From contig JAVDOI010000005.1 in NCBI GenBank assembly GCA_032191485.1, positions 2,130,001 through 2,194,000 on the forward strand: a DNA stretch of 64,000 bases, given 5' to 3'. Below, in pieces: positions 22,622 through 33,833 of the stretch. Position 1 is the stretch's first letter. The number at the start of each line of letters is the position of its first letter. A program made the position numbers and the translations under genes. The notes under the pieces were generated by a model. It was not told where the DNA came from. It saw only the letters and a list, made by a program, of their open reading frames with translations, and did no database searches. The stretch comes from Leptoclinus maculatus. Its lineage: Eukaryota; Chordata; Actinopteri; Perciformes; Stichaeidae.

Positions 22622-23048
22622 TATGTGACCACTTCCACGCACACCAGTTTAAGACCAGTGCAACTTTACTGAAGACATGTTCATCCTGCAGAACAAATAC
22701 TGGTTATTCTTCTCCTCGGTCCCCATTTTCATACTGTGAGACCGGCAATAAACTAATAGGAAGACAACGTGTACTACAAAACTAAAAGTATTTGTTGAGA
22801 AAGAATGTTGAACTTCAAGAGTGAACATCCGAAAATGATCTTCAAAGAAGATCAAAGGCTGCAGGAGCAGTAACATCTTTTAAATCACTTCTTAAAGCAT
22901 AAAAAAGCCCAAAGTTTGATGTTTTATGCATTTATCTTTTACCTTATATTTTATACTTTGGGTGTTTCATTCCATTTTATTCACTGTACTTTTATTTCCT
23001 GATTATAACAAATGTTGGTGCTGATGCTGTTTTTTCCTTTGTGAAACA

Positions 23049-23130
23049 CTATATATATATATAGATATATATCTATATCTATATATATATATCTATATCT
23101 ATATATATATATCTATATCTATATATATCA
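23049..23130. repeat. (TA)n/(GATATA)n microsatellite
   Basis: It consists of tatatatatagatatatatctatatc-type imperfect palindromic repeats. Confidence 0.85.
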
Positions 23131-23352
23131 ACTGCTATCTGGCTGCAATCATTTTGTAATTGGCTCCATCATAAATCAATGAATCGATTGTAGCAGTGAT
23201 CGTATGAATGGGTGGCATTCTTGTTATTTTCTCTATACATGAAGTAACTAATTGTATATAACAGCCTTATCTTACAATAACCTGTGTTACAGTATTTCAT
23301 TCGCTTATTTAAACTGAATTTGAATGTTCTAGTAAAACAAATGTCATCTCAC

Positions 23353-23540
23353 CTGTGTTGTCTTGGAGCTGCTGTCAGACTGTCAGTGTCCTCTCAGGTG
23401 TGTGTGTGTGTGTGTGTGTGAGAAGCTCAGACTGACACTAGAACAGTAATCTAGTGACTCACAGTAACCTACACCAGCTGATGTACCGTCCACACAGTCG
23501 CAGCACAGAGGACGTCAACAAAGAGTAAAAGCCTGACGTC
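23353..23540 (-). promoter_or_regulatory. Possible ubap1l 5' non-coding exon and promoter
   Basis: A minus-strand donor-like site (CAACACAG|gtgaga, exon edge 23,353) lies about 4.2 kb upstream of the start-codon exon, which itself begins with an acceptor and so needs an upstream exon. Placing the exon here is inference; no cap-site motif is decisive. Confidence 0.3.
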
Positions 23541-24325
23541 AGACGGTATTATGGCTACAGAAAGCTGATTACAGAAGGATCCGGTGAACACGGTGATGTA
23601 AGGCTGCTGGACACAAACACTCTAATCTTTAATCTGTGATTATTCATTGTTCTTTTATTATTGTGTGAAGATGCCAGAAACAACTTTAGGCTCTGCTGTA
23701 TGATAAACACACAGAATAAGAGGTCCACTTTGATCAATAATAAACTGTTTCCTGTCCATCACGACTTGTGATGATTCTGGTGACTTCCTGGTCTAATGCC
23801 ATGCCAATGAAGGTTCTGTGTGAGAGGGTTAACACAACATTTAGCTTTCTCTGAATACCAATGAAGAAAGATCCAGAAATAGTAAATCATTGGTGGATAT
23901 TAAATGTATCATTATCAGTCAGTATGAACTAATAAAAACAAACACAAAGAACCGAAGCGGTTAGTTCATTTAGTGAGATTATGTATCACTGTGATAAATC
24001 CTGTCTTTTAAATGGTAAGTCTTCATTTTATCGTGAAGCCTTTTCATGTCATCAAACAACATGCACGTTGTGGACAGAAGGTTTGTTTCTGGTAGAGCTT
24101 TGGAGGAACAGACGGATTCAAAGAAATGTGGTTTTTGTTATTGACTCGGTGTTCATTATCTCATTACCCTAATCAAGTTAACAGAGCTTTTTGGAACAAG
24201 CAACTTCTAAATCCATGATTTACTCATTAACGTTGTGTTCACACGTCTTCCTCTGCTGGTCCTCCCACAGACAGTCTATAGGTTAGGGTTCATGGGGCTG
24301 GATGTGAGGCAGTGGTGAGTCCGTC

Positions 24326-27300
24326 TCACTCCGTGTCAGCGGAGTGCAGAGCGGAGGCCCAGACCTGGTCTGACGGGGCGTCTGGCAGGATCCAGCTCTG
24401 AGGAACCCGAGAACCGTCCGGATGATCCGCTGGAACCACAAACACATCCCACTGTCTCCTAAAGGAAAACAGAATACAGCCCCAACAAGTTACTATGTCT
24501 GATATTGCTCATGCTGCTCACTGTTGGTCAGGGCTCCGTCCCAATGCAGCTCAAACGTTCCAGAATGATCCAAAGAAACTGAATGAATGAATGCTTGTTT
24601 CCACTACTGCTGTGTGAATATGTCGGTTGGTGGAGATCAACAGCTGGAGGAGCTGATTCTGCACTTTGTGCCATTAAAGCATTGCAGAAGAAGGTCATAA
24701 CAACTCTAAGCTGAAAGCACGATGATTCATATATTAATATGATATCATCTCTGCACACTGATCGGATGTTTTATCACAAGTTTGTATCCACACTCCAACT
24801 GTTACAGCCCAGACAGGAAACACTTTTTGCATGTTTAGACTTTTGTTTTTTATTGAATTTGAAGTAATTCTCTTTTTATCCCGACAGCAATCAATAGCTT
24901 AAAGACTCTGCATGCTGTGTGGCTGTAGTACGTTACTGTGATAAGCCCGTCCATCATCTCATTCAGCAAACCATCATCTCCAGTGATACATGATTGTTTC
25001 CATGTGAGCTGATTTAATCCTTATTATGATGACCGTACATTAATGGCAGCCAAATATGGTTTTAGCAGTACATTATAATTACACTTTACGAAACACTGAC
25101 ATGAGGCCGATGACCGATGCTGTCTGAGTGAGAGTAGCTCTCAGTGACTCAGGAGGCTTCTGGACCTCCAACTTTGTGAATTACACTGTAAAGGAGTCTA
25201 AAGTTAGGACTGACATTATCTTTAGGACTGTCTCTAAACTCTGCCAGTTAGGAGCTACTTCACTGAGGATGTTTTGTCAGGTTGTAGTTTACATCCATGT
25301 CTGTCCAAAATGTCATCACTTCATCATTTTATCCTCTCAGACACATGTGAAATTGTCATAGTGAGCATATGAATTCTTGAATATGTTTTAGGCCACAGTG
25401 ACCTTTGACCACAAATTCTAATCAGTTCAACCGTGAGTCTAAGTGGGCGATTGTGACAAATTTGAAGAAGTTCCCTGAGACATTGTGTTCCACAGAATGG
25501 GAGTGACGTGATCCGACACCACATGTCAGGTCTTCTCGGGTCACATGTCACATCTCAGTGTGAACAGCTCAACCTGCCGGCTGAATACACGTCGACTTCA
25601 AGACTTCCGCACGCTTTTATTCTGACGGTAGGCCTGTCACAATAATGACTTCATCGACTTATCGTACAACATAACTAGTCCTGCCCTCAATGATGTTTAT
25701 CTTATCAAATTATGATAAATAGAGATTATCGATTTATTGTATATGGACATGATCTCAATATTGCCTATTGTGTTAACATGCGTGTTTGTTTACATAACAC
25801 ATTTCAGCCAACATGATGCCAGAATAAACAGCAGGATTTGCTTTAACATTGTAAGACTTGGCCATTGTGCAGACATTGCACATTTGCACAACAAGTGATG
25901 TGGTCCAAAGAAACCTGAGGAATAAAGAAAGTGTGTCTCTAATAACGATCAATTTGAGCCGGACAGACGTGATCACTGTAAGCCGTTTCCACTGCGCATC
26001 ACTTTATCCATAATTCATCCTACACATTTCTATATACACGTCTGTATTTCCTGTGGCCCTTTAAGGCTACCATAACTCTATTTGATGAACCTTATTATGT
26101 GGCCGTGAAAGTGAAGAGAAGATCGAACCTGATTTGTAGTAAAGCGTGCAGTGAGCGCTCAGTCTGGGTGTAATATGCTCTGAAGGGCTGCAGAACACAA
26201 TCAGCAGGAAGATCCTCTGAGAAACAGGAACAATGAATCACATATTACAATATCATAAAAAGCAACACGTCTGTGATTCAATCGTACTGTTAATGAGTCG
26301 TTACCTCCAAACAACATGTCGTTCACTCTGCGTTTCCTCTGCAGGTGTCTCTCCCTCTCCTTCTTCATTCGTTTCTCCTGCTCTCTCCTCCTCTCCTCCT
26401 CCTGCTCTCCTTCCAGCATCACCATCAGAGCTTTCTCCTCTGCTGAGTAAACTGCTGTCCTCTTCTTCATCACACACCTCAGCTGCTCCAGTCTGGTGCT
26501 GAACGCCTCGTCACATTCTGGCTCAGTGTCGATTCCTGACACGCACAGAGATACAAACTGAAGGCTACAGGCTTCATGGTGTCCTGTTACAGACTGTAGG
26601 CTACAGTTTATTACATGTTAAAGGTCCAGGTATGAGGGACCCATCATGTATCACCAGCTGCGGTGTATGCACAAAACAGGCAACGGAGTACCCATTTCAC
26701 CCGTCTGGGAGAGTTAGAAGCCACGGTGTTACGTGCATTGTCACGACGCATGCAGCCACTTCCCAAGTAAGTCTGCACCGCATGAATTACTTCAGCTGTA
26801 CGGTTGTCAGCTGTGTGTCTGCATGGCATACTCTGTCAGGCTGTCTGCTAGTGTGCTGCCTAACGTTAGCGAGTGACAAGAGAGAGAGAGTGTGTGGGTA
26901 GTGATGAGTCTGAAGTCAGCAGTAACATTATAGCTGTGAACGTAGCAGTACAGTGTGTGTACAGTTTATTTGATCTGTGAATAAATGATACAACTCTTCA
27001 AGACCCACGGTAGGTTCCTGCAGCCTGCCGATTAAAGTGACGGTCAGATAGAATGAACCGGCTTTTCTCATTCCAGCTTTCATTTTTGAATTTTGAATTT
27101 TTCTTTTGAACTGACAGAAATCTTATTGCCAGTTAACGATGGATTATTGACATCCCTAACAGGAAGCATAATCACCTTATTCCTAGCCCCAGTGAATTAT
27201 GGGCATCTCTGGTTATTAACTTCACTGAGCCAGCATCTGTGAGACTTGGCGGTCTGCTACAGGTCACCCCTGGTATAAAGGGACTGGGAATAAGGAACTC

Positions 27301-28850
27301 ACCTTTCCTCGATGCGGCCTCTTTCCTCAGTCTGCGCAGTTTCTCCAGAGATCTCAGGATGTCCCCCATCCTCTTCACGTCCGCCTGCTTCTTCCTCACC
27401 TCACAGAGAACAGAGTCGGCAGCCAGCTTCAGCTCCCGCTCCTGGTACCAAGAGAACACGTAGAAGTCATTCAACAATAGATATACATACACAAATAATC
27501 ATGTGAGAGAATGGGCTTAGTTAAATGCTTTTACAATAGTACAAATATTATAATATTTTGAATATAAATCCTCAGACACCACCTGTCACTCATAATGGGG
27601 TCAATGCATGCTTTGCAGACTAACGTCTCCCTCCTCCATTGTTTGTAGAGGAAGACAAAGATCAAACCTGAGTGAATGTTGGACTTTAATACATTCATCA
27701 ATGACAACTGAGCACGTGTTGCTCTGTGTCTGCTAGTTGTTTAAACATGTATTTTCTAACTCGTTAGCCACAATAACAACTTTATTTGGTTTGATGTACA
27801 CTTCTGTCCCCAAGTGGACAAACGATGTATCCATATTTGAATCCTTTACATGTAGGTTACCTTCTTCTTCTCCTCCACTTGTTGGATCCGCTGCATCCTC
27901 CATTTGTTGATGGCGGCCTCTTTCTCAGCGATGTGCTCCTCTCGGTGTTTCTCCTCCGTCTGGAGCTCTTTCCTGGCTCTCAGTCGCCGAGCCCTCCTCT
28001 TGGCAACACGGGACACTTTAGCTTTCCAACCGTTTAAACATTCCCCGTCACTGAGGACTTTGAGCGTATCCTGCAGCTCGGTCTTCACGTTCAAAGCCAT
28101 TAAATACGAGTCCGCCCAAACGCACTCATTCTCCACGTTGTCCCTCAGAGCTTCGCAGGACTCTGCCAGCTGAGAGACGAGCTGAGCGGCCCTGTGCAGA
28201 GCCTCTCTCGGGTCCGGAGCAGAGCTGTGGCGTAGCCGCTGCTGCTGGCTCTGTGGGGTCTTGGGAGTTTTGGCTCTGCCTTGTAAGAACCGTCCGACCC
28301 ACTGCAGATCCTGCCTCCTTTGAAGGACCGTTTCATCCTCGGGTCGCGGTGTTGTAGCCGGACTCCTGTCATGCGGGCGGCCGAGCAGAGCTCCACTCTC
28401 AGAGAAGTCCTCATACTCGTGCTGTTGGTTCTGACCGGGGTCCATCTCATACCGCGTAGTCTGGGGACAGGGTCGAAACTGCTGGGTGAATGTGTCAAAG
28501 GTCGGGGCTCCTCTGCTGTTGAATGGGTTCATCGGAGCCGCGGTCACCGCGTTAGGATAGTGTCCAGGTGGTGGGCAGCCGAAAGGAGGCGGGGGGACGG
28601 AGGGGTCAAATCCATATGGAAGGGGTCCTCCGAGAGACGGAGCAGGGAAACCGCATCTAAATCCGTACGGGTGACCGTCATATCCCCGTGTAGGTGTCCA
28701 TTGTGGAGCAGTGTGGTCCGGCTGTGCCGGTTCGTGAGCCGCGCTGCTCGGCGGCGGTCTGCTAGCGGTGTACGGTGTCTCCAGATAGCCGCCATTATAC
28801 ACAAGAGGCTGCTGTGTTTCTGACGAAGCGTGGTGATATATGTTGTCCAT
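24326..28850 (-). CDS. pdcd7: Programmed cell death protein 7 (U11/U12 59K protein), five coding exons
   Basis: PDCD7 is the 59-kDa component of the U11/U12 di-snRNP of the minor spliceosome in the nucleus. The exons are 28850-27861, 27441-27303, 26535-26305, 26216-26129 and 24458-24326. All phases join exactly, giving 526 aa (human 485). The start is the ATG at 28,850 (MDNIYHH). The upstream in-frame codon at 28,877 is GTG. The N-terminal 140 residues are Pro/Gly-rich, as in the family. The second half of exon 1 through exon 3 is highly charged helix and coiled coil (RRARRLRARKELQTEE, INKWRMQRIQQVEEKKK, ELKLAAD, RKKQADVKRM, MLEGEQEEERRREQEKR). The C-terminus carries the conserved PFRAYYTQTERSL and DVFVVPADHPDGSRVPQSW segments. 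The gene is divergent from spg21. Confidence 0.95.
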
Positions 28851-28879
28851 GTCGTGTACAGTAGCACACTGGGGCACGT

Positions 28880-29050
28880 TACAACACTAACGTTAAATAG
28901 TTACATCCATTCACATCTCTGCACAGAAGCCATGTTTAGTTGACGCCGTTTCCTCTTCTTCTTCATTGTATCACTTCCGGCAGACTAGGCACGGTTTACT
29001 GCGTTGCTGCCTCCCATCGGTGTACAATCGTCATTGCTGTTTTTGCCCTC
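28880..29050 (-). promoter_or_regulatory. pdcd7 promoter region
   Basis: The gap between the pdcd7 start codon and the transposon at 29,052 is only about 200 bp and must hold the 5' UTR and core promoter. An ETS-type site, CCGGAAGT on the minus strand (28,973-28,980), is the clearest motif. No TATA box is seen, consistent with a housekeeping gene. Confidence 0.45.
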
Positions 29051-29051
29051 T

Positions 29052-29512
29052 GAGGGTACATCCCAAGTCTCTTTGGCCCAATCCCAATGTCCCCCCTAAA
29101 CCCTCAAACCCTGAACCCTCAAGGACTTACTGACGTCACCTGGTAAGTGGTTGAGTGTGAGAGACTGTGAGGGCTTGAGGTGGTGTAAATAGGAATGGGA
29201 CAGCACTTTGCTGCAACATGTCATGTTACCATGAAAACGACAAAAAATATTATGTATAATTGTGTGTATTTATTTATACTTTGTACTCCCTGATTTGAAA
29301 GTCTTCCAGGCTCTTTCCTCACAAGATGAGAGGTCATTTCATAATCTATTTACTCGTTTTTGTCAAAACGGCTTCAATGAAAAAATCAAATATTTGATGA
29401 ATAAATAAATAAATATTCTCTGATTTCAAGAGAAATCAGAAGCGCCTCAAAGTCTGTGAGTCCATAAGGGGGGACATTGGGATTGGGCCTAAGAGACTGG
29501 GGATGTACCCTC
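29052..29512. mobile_element. MITE-like element with about 45-bp terminal inverted repeats
   Basis: The left end gagggtacatcccaagtctc...ggcccaatcccaatgtcccc is mirrored at the right end with only a few mismatches. It is 461 bp and non-coding. It directly abuts the pdcd7 promoter on one side and a truncated hAT-type element on the other. Confidence 0.85.
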
Positions 29513-30088
29513 CGTCAGGAATAGTCTCTACAGGCGAGCACGAACACTATTCTGACCTGTTAGAGAGGAGAACTTTGGCGGAGGAACTACAGGTGACAGA
29601 GCTGATATCAGATCAGCCTGAGACAGCAGACTAGCGGGAAAGGGAAGCAGTACATGCAAAGCTTCTCTAGTAGCTGTACACCAGACAGGTTTGGCTCGCT
29701 GGATGCAGTCATGCTAATAACTTATTTAGCTTTTTAAAACAACGGGGACAGATCCAGCACGGACAGTTAGGGAGTGAGGGATGAGGAGGTAAAGAAACAT
29801 GAGAACACCAGGGCACACATGGAGAACTCTGTCAAGCTACATATTAGACAAAGTGAACATCTTTTCTTCTACATAGTTGTCCTCAGTCTCATCTGCTTAA
29901 CCTGGTCATGGAGGCATCAACATTTAATTGAGTAAAGTAACAGTGAAAACTCATCATAGCTGAATTTAACACCATTATTCCTAATTGCACTTCATGTTTA
30001 CTTCTCCTGATCTTAACCTCCCTATTGGTTTCCCCAACAAACAAGGTCCATAGCGGCATCTCAATAAATAAACATGTTCTATTATATT

Positions 30089-30122
<34 letters not shown>

Positions 30123-30421
30123 ATATATATATATATATATATATATCATATAATATATATTATATGATATATATATATATATATTATTATATTATACCTA
30201 ATTCCCTGTGAGGGTGACTAAAATAAGATGTCCTGACGTGTTTGTCAAAGTGTTATTTACTGCTTTTTTTCGTGTTGGAATAAATGTTAAATATTTAACT
30301 GTAAAGTAGTAATGCGTGTTTGATACCTAATTTGTTTGCATTAAATCATTCTGGGATGTTTGCTGAAATTGATTGGATGTGGCACAGCCCTACCTAGAAC
30401 ATTTTTCACCAGCCGCCACTG
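29513..30421. mobile_element. Truncated inverted copy of the 16,062-17,254 hAT-type element
   Basis: It ends caccagccgccactg and matches the complement of the first element through agggctgtgccacatccaat, the ctgtccccgttgtttt region and ctctacaggcgagca. The other terminus and about 400 bp are absent where it meets the MITE. An AT-rich palindromic array lies at 30,085-30,195. Confidence 0.8.
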
Positions 30422-30424
30422 AAA

Positions 30425-31400
30425 CTAAGGCTACATCCATACTACTCCGTTTTCAAACGAAAACGATCTCCGTCCACACGGCGTTTCAGCATCGTTTTCG
30501 AATTGATCTCCGTCCAGACTAACACGCCTGAAAACGAATATCACGTGACTCTTCACGTACACTGGGCATGCGCGTGGGGGTCGATGTGAACAGGAAGTAG
30601 ATTGGTTGCTTAGTTTAAAAAAATAGGACAGAGTAATAAAGTAGTCTTTAATAATGAAAGGTTGTGTTTGATACTTAAGATCTTCTCTAAAATCTTCCTC
30701 AATGAACTCAAACAGACAGTTCGTGGAAAGTTTTAAAAGTTGTATTTTTCAGACTTAGTTACAACGCTGCAGGTCTTGTTCTATCTCTCTATATCTCTCA
30801 CACACATATCAAATTTACTTTAAAATCAACACTTACACGTAACAGTTTACTAGATTATGATCCATAAATGTGGTCAACACACGTCTCTCACTCGTTTCCT
30901 CGGTGTTGTTGTCTGTTCTCACTCGTAGCTCTGCTGGTGGCTTAACTATCTGTCCTACTGAAGAGCATTTACTGCTAACCGTGACTTCAGACGTCTGCTC
31001 CGTAGGTCTGATAACGCCGCTGGTCACGCTGGTCACTGATCGCTCCATTAACAGCTGCTTCCTCCATAATAATGCAGACTTTTACTGAACAACAGCTGCT
31101 AGTAAAGACAACAAGGTCAGCAACACCTGTAATCAGTCGTCCATGTTAAATTAACCTGGTAGTCGATTGGTAATCAATGTTGTTGTTTGTGAGCTTCCGG
31201 GTAAGGGTCACGTGATAGGCGTGTGACGAATCAGGGAAGGACACGTCATGACTGCTAAGACCCTATCAAGTAGTGAACATGGGTGTGGGCGTCATCGTTT
31301 CTAAACTTATCCGTTTCCGACCGTCCACACGACAACGCAACCCGGAGTTTTCAAACGTATCCGTCCTTGGGAGCGTTTTCAAACACCTCCGTTTTCAGCA
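30425..31400. mobile_element. Probable DNA transposon fragment (ggctacatccatactactcc end)
   Basis: The left end ggctacatccatactactcc and repeated cgttttcaaacg/ccgtccacacg words near both sides (30,450-30,540 and 31,310-31,400) suggest a TIR element known in fish genomes. The right terminus is missing, cut by the CpG-rich repeat that follows. Confidence 0.5.
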
Positions 31401-32275
31401 CTCGAATTATTCGCGCGAGTAGATTACATATAAAGTCTATGCACAGACGCGATGAGACTGGAGTGACGCGTATATTCGCGATGACGCGAATTGCGTGAGT
31501 AGAAATGTTTCAATACGGGCGAAAAAATCGCGTGACGCTGCGGCGCGATAGCCTATCAGCGTTGAGATGCTCCCCTGTCATCACTGACGTCCTGCCGTTG
31601 TTGAATCAGGAAAAAAATGCTTTAGCCGTGTTCACCCAGAGCTCGACCATACCTCATTAGTAGAGACCGGACCAAACTATGTGTATACGTACAAACAATG
31701 AAAAAGACGCTGAGACGTTATTTTGAGTGTTGATGGAATTGCTACAATGTTAGCATAGAATAGCACCGATCGATCCGAGCTCCATTGAGAAAACAAGTAT
31801 TTTAAAAGTTATTTGCTTGTTGTCTTGCGGAGAGAACTAACAAAACATGAATTCAAACTTTTTACAAATCGGCATCATTATGTAGTTATTTCGGCATCCC
31901 TTTTTGTCTGTTTATTGCAGTTAAATCACAGCCAAATCTGTATTTTGTGTTCATACAGCTGTAGTAAACCAGACGACATGTGGCTTGCTAGACACAGTGA
32001 ATACAGCTCGATGAAATACACGGAGCTCCTCCGGACTATGTTATGAACCCGGCGTGAAAACGACATTTAGTTTCCCGGGATATCTGGGACTTCCACAACA
32101 AGTACAAAGCAGAAATAGTGGTTATTTCATCCATGGTTGGTGGCGGAAATAAATGGCTCAAATTGATAACGGCTGTCAGGGCGATAAGCCACTCCCCCTC
32201 TCCATCACGTCTAGCGTAAATCACGCGAAGTGGTCCGCGGTGCGAATGACGCGATTAATGCGGTGGTGAACGCAC
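31401..32275. repeat. CpG-rich repeat element
   Basis: CpG-dense ends (cgaattattcgcgcgagtag on the left, cacgcgaagtggtccgcgg on the right) bracket AT-rich sequence of about 600 bp with short uninformative frames. I infer a non-autonomous DNA transposon whose family I cannot name. Confidence 0.45.
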
Positions 32276-32831
32276 AATGTTTTAATAGCTTCCTTTGTTT
32301 TTAACAGTAGATACAATGGTTCTATATTGTGTAAAACATATTAATAAAGTGCATGCGTGTTGGCTTGGTTCCTGACCATTCTTCTTATGAATTTATGAAG
32401 TTATGAAAATTTCCAAAAATATAAAACAGTTGTATGATATACAGCATGTTATTATCAATCTTATCTTGACTAAAATATATAGTATTACATCAAACATTTC
32501 AACATTCATCTTACAGATAGAAACTAGCAAGAGTCGGTAAGTAAGTTTACATAATACTCACAATGTAAAATCTAAGTCACAGCACTTTTACATGACCCCC
32601 CCCCCCCCTCTATTCTTCCTATAGTCTATGGCTCTGTTACTGCCATCTAGCTGTCGCTCTTGCTATGATGCTATGTAGGCTTTCCCCTCAGAAACTGACA
32701 AAGAAGCCGCCTTCAGACGTTCAATATGAACATATAAACGCCTAAACACCGTTAACACGGCATTTGCTGTCATCAAATACAAATACAAATGTGACATAAT
32801 GACGTCATAGTCCACTCAGCGTGACCTAGTC
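32276..32831. other. Non-coding stretch upstream of spg21
   Basis: No gene was recognised. A run of C residues lies at about 32,597-32,608. Confidence 0.4.
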
Positions 32832-33413
32832 CAGGGGTCTTCAACGTTTTTCAGGCCAAGGACCCCCAAACTGATAGAGAGATGGAGCAGGGACCCCTAC
32901 TATATATATTGTATAAAATTGTGTTTTATATTAAACTGGGCCTAGTGCGATGCATAAGCATACCTCTTTATTGTGCATTCAATACTAAGCTTTTCAAATA
33001 ATACACAGGTTCATATTCATGTTTTTATTTTAAACATGTGCAAGGTACAGTGAGTAGGGTGCCCGTACCACTGCCATTTATAAACATACCTTGTCAACTG
33101 ATACCAATGCCAATATCAACATTGTCTGTCAATTGCATGATAATCATGCATACAAGCTATTCAAATTGATGTTTTAATTTTAAACATAAATGTGGAAACG
33201 AAAATGAGTGATGGCCTATTAGTGCCACTGCCATGCATAAACATACCTTTTATCTTGCATACAATACTGAACTATTAAAATAATGGACACATTCATGTTT
33301 GGGGAAAAAATAAAAAATAAAAAAATTGTCTAATCAACCAAAAATTTCACGGACCCCCTGCAGTATCTCCACGGACCCCCTAGGGGTCGCGGACCCCGTG
33401 TTGAAGACCTCTG
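32832..33413. mobile_element. TIR transposon, caggggtcttcaacg ends
   Basis: It starts CAGGGGTCTTCAACG and ends GTTGAAGACCTCTG. The internal subterminal repeats (ggacccccaaactg, cacggaccccctaggggtcgcgg) are also inverted. It is 582 bp and non-coding. The flanks share cctagt (acctagtc and ccctagtg), consistent with a decayed 8-bp hAT duplication. Confidence 0.75.
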
Positions 33414-33419
33414 CCCTAG

Positions 33420-33833
33420 TGTGTAACCGGTAGGCGGTGGGCGGTGGCAGAGGCTTTGCGGAAGTGTTTGGAGCTGGAGTCATATGACCAGGCACTCAGC
33501 CGGAGAAAATGCTACCTAGATATGGATAAAACTCCTCGGACACGGTGACTAACATCCACAGCGAACACGGTAACAGTACCCAGAAACCATAGTGACGCAG
33601 TAAATAACGTTATATTCGGTCATTGACTTCTCACCGTAACGTGTGCAAACGGCCACACACTCACGTTGATGCTATCTTGAGCAAATGCACACAGTTAACG
33701 TTAGCTGGTAAGCTAATATTACAGCTTGTCGTACTAACGTTTATATGTCAACAGTTGAATTCGGGAAGTGGTTTAACGTTAGCTGTTGGAGTCACTCCGT
33801 TTCCTGAATCTTTGTCTCTGAATGTGTCCTCAG
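33420..33833 (+). promoter_or_regulatory. spg21 promoter and 5' UTR region
   Basis: The coding start follows an acceptor (tcctcag|ATGG), so at least one non-coding exon must lie upstream. Between the transposon end (33,413) and the start codon there is a GCGGAAGTG ETS-type site (33,458-33,466) and a palindromic gtcatatgac (about 33,479-33,488). A possible non-coding exon donor is cacg|gtaaca near 33,568. These assignments are inference. Confidence 0.4.

Noticed and set aside
28320..28823. 167-aa plus-strand ORF
   Set aside because: It is an antisense shadow of pdcd7 exon 1, whose frame is supported by family similarity and splice phases.
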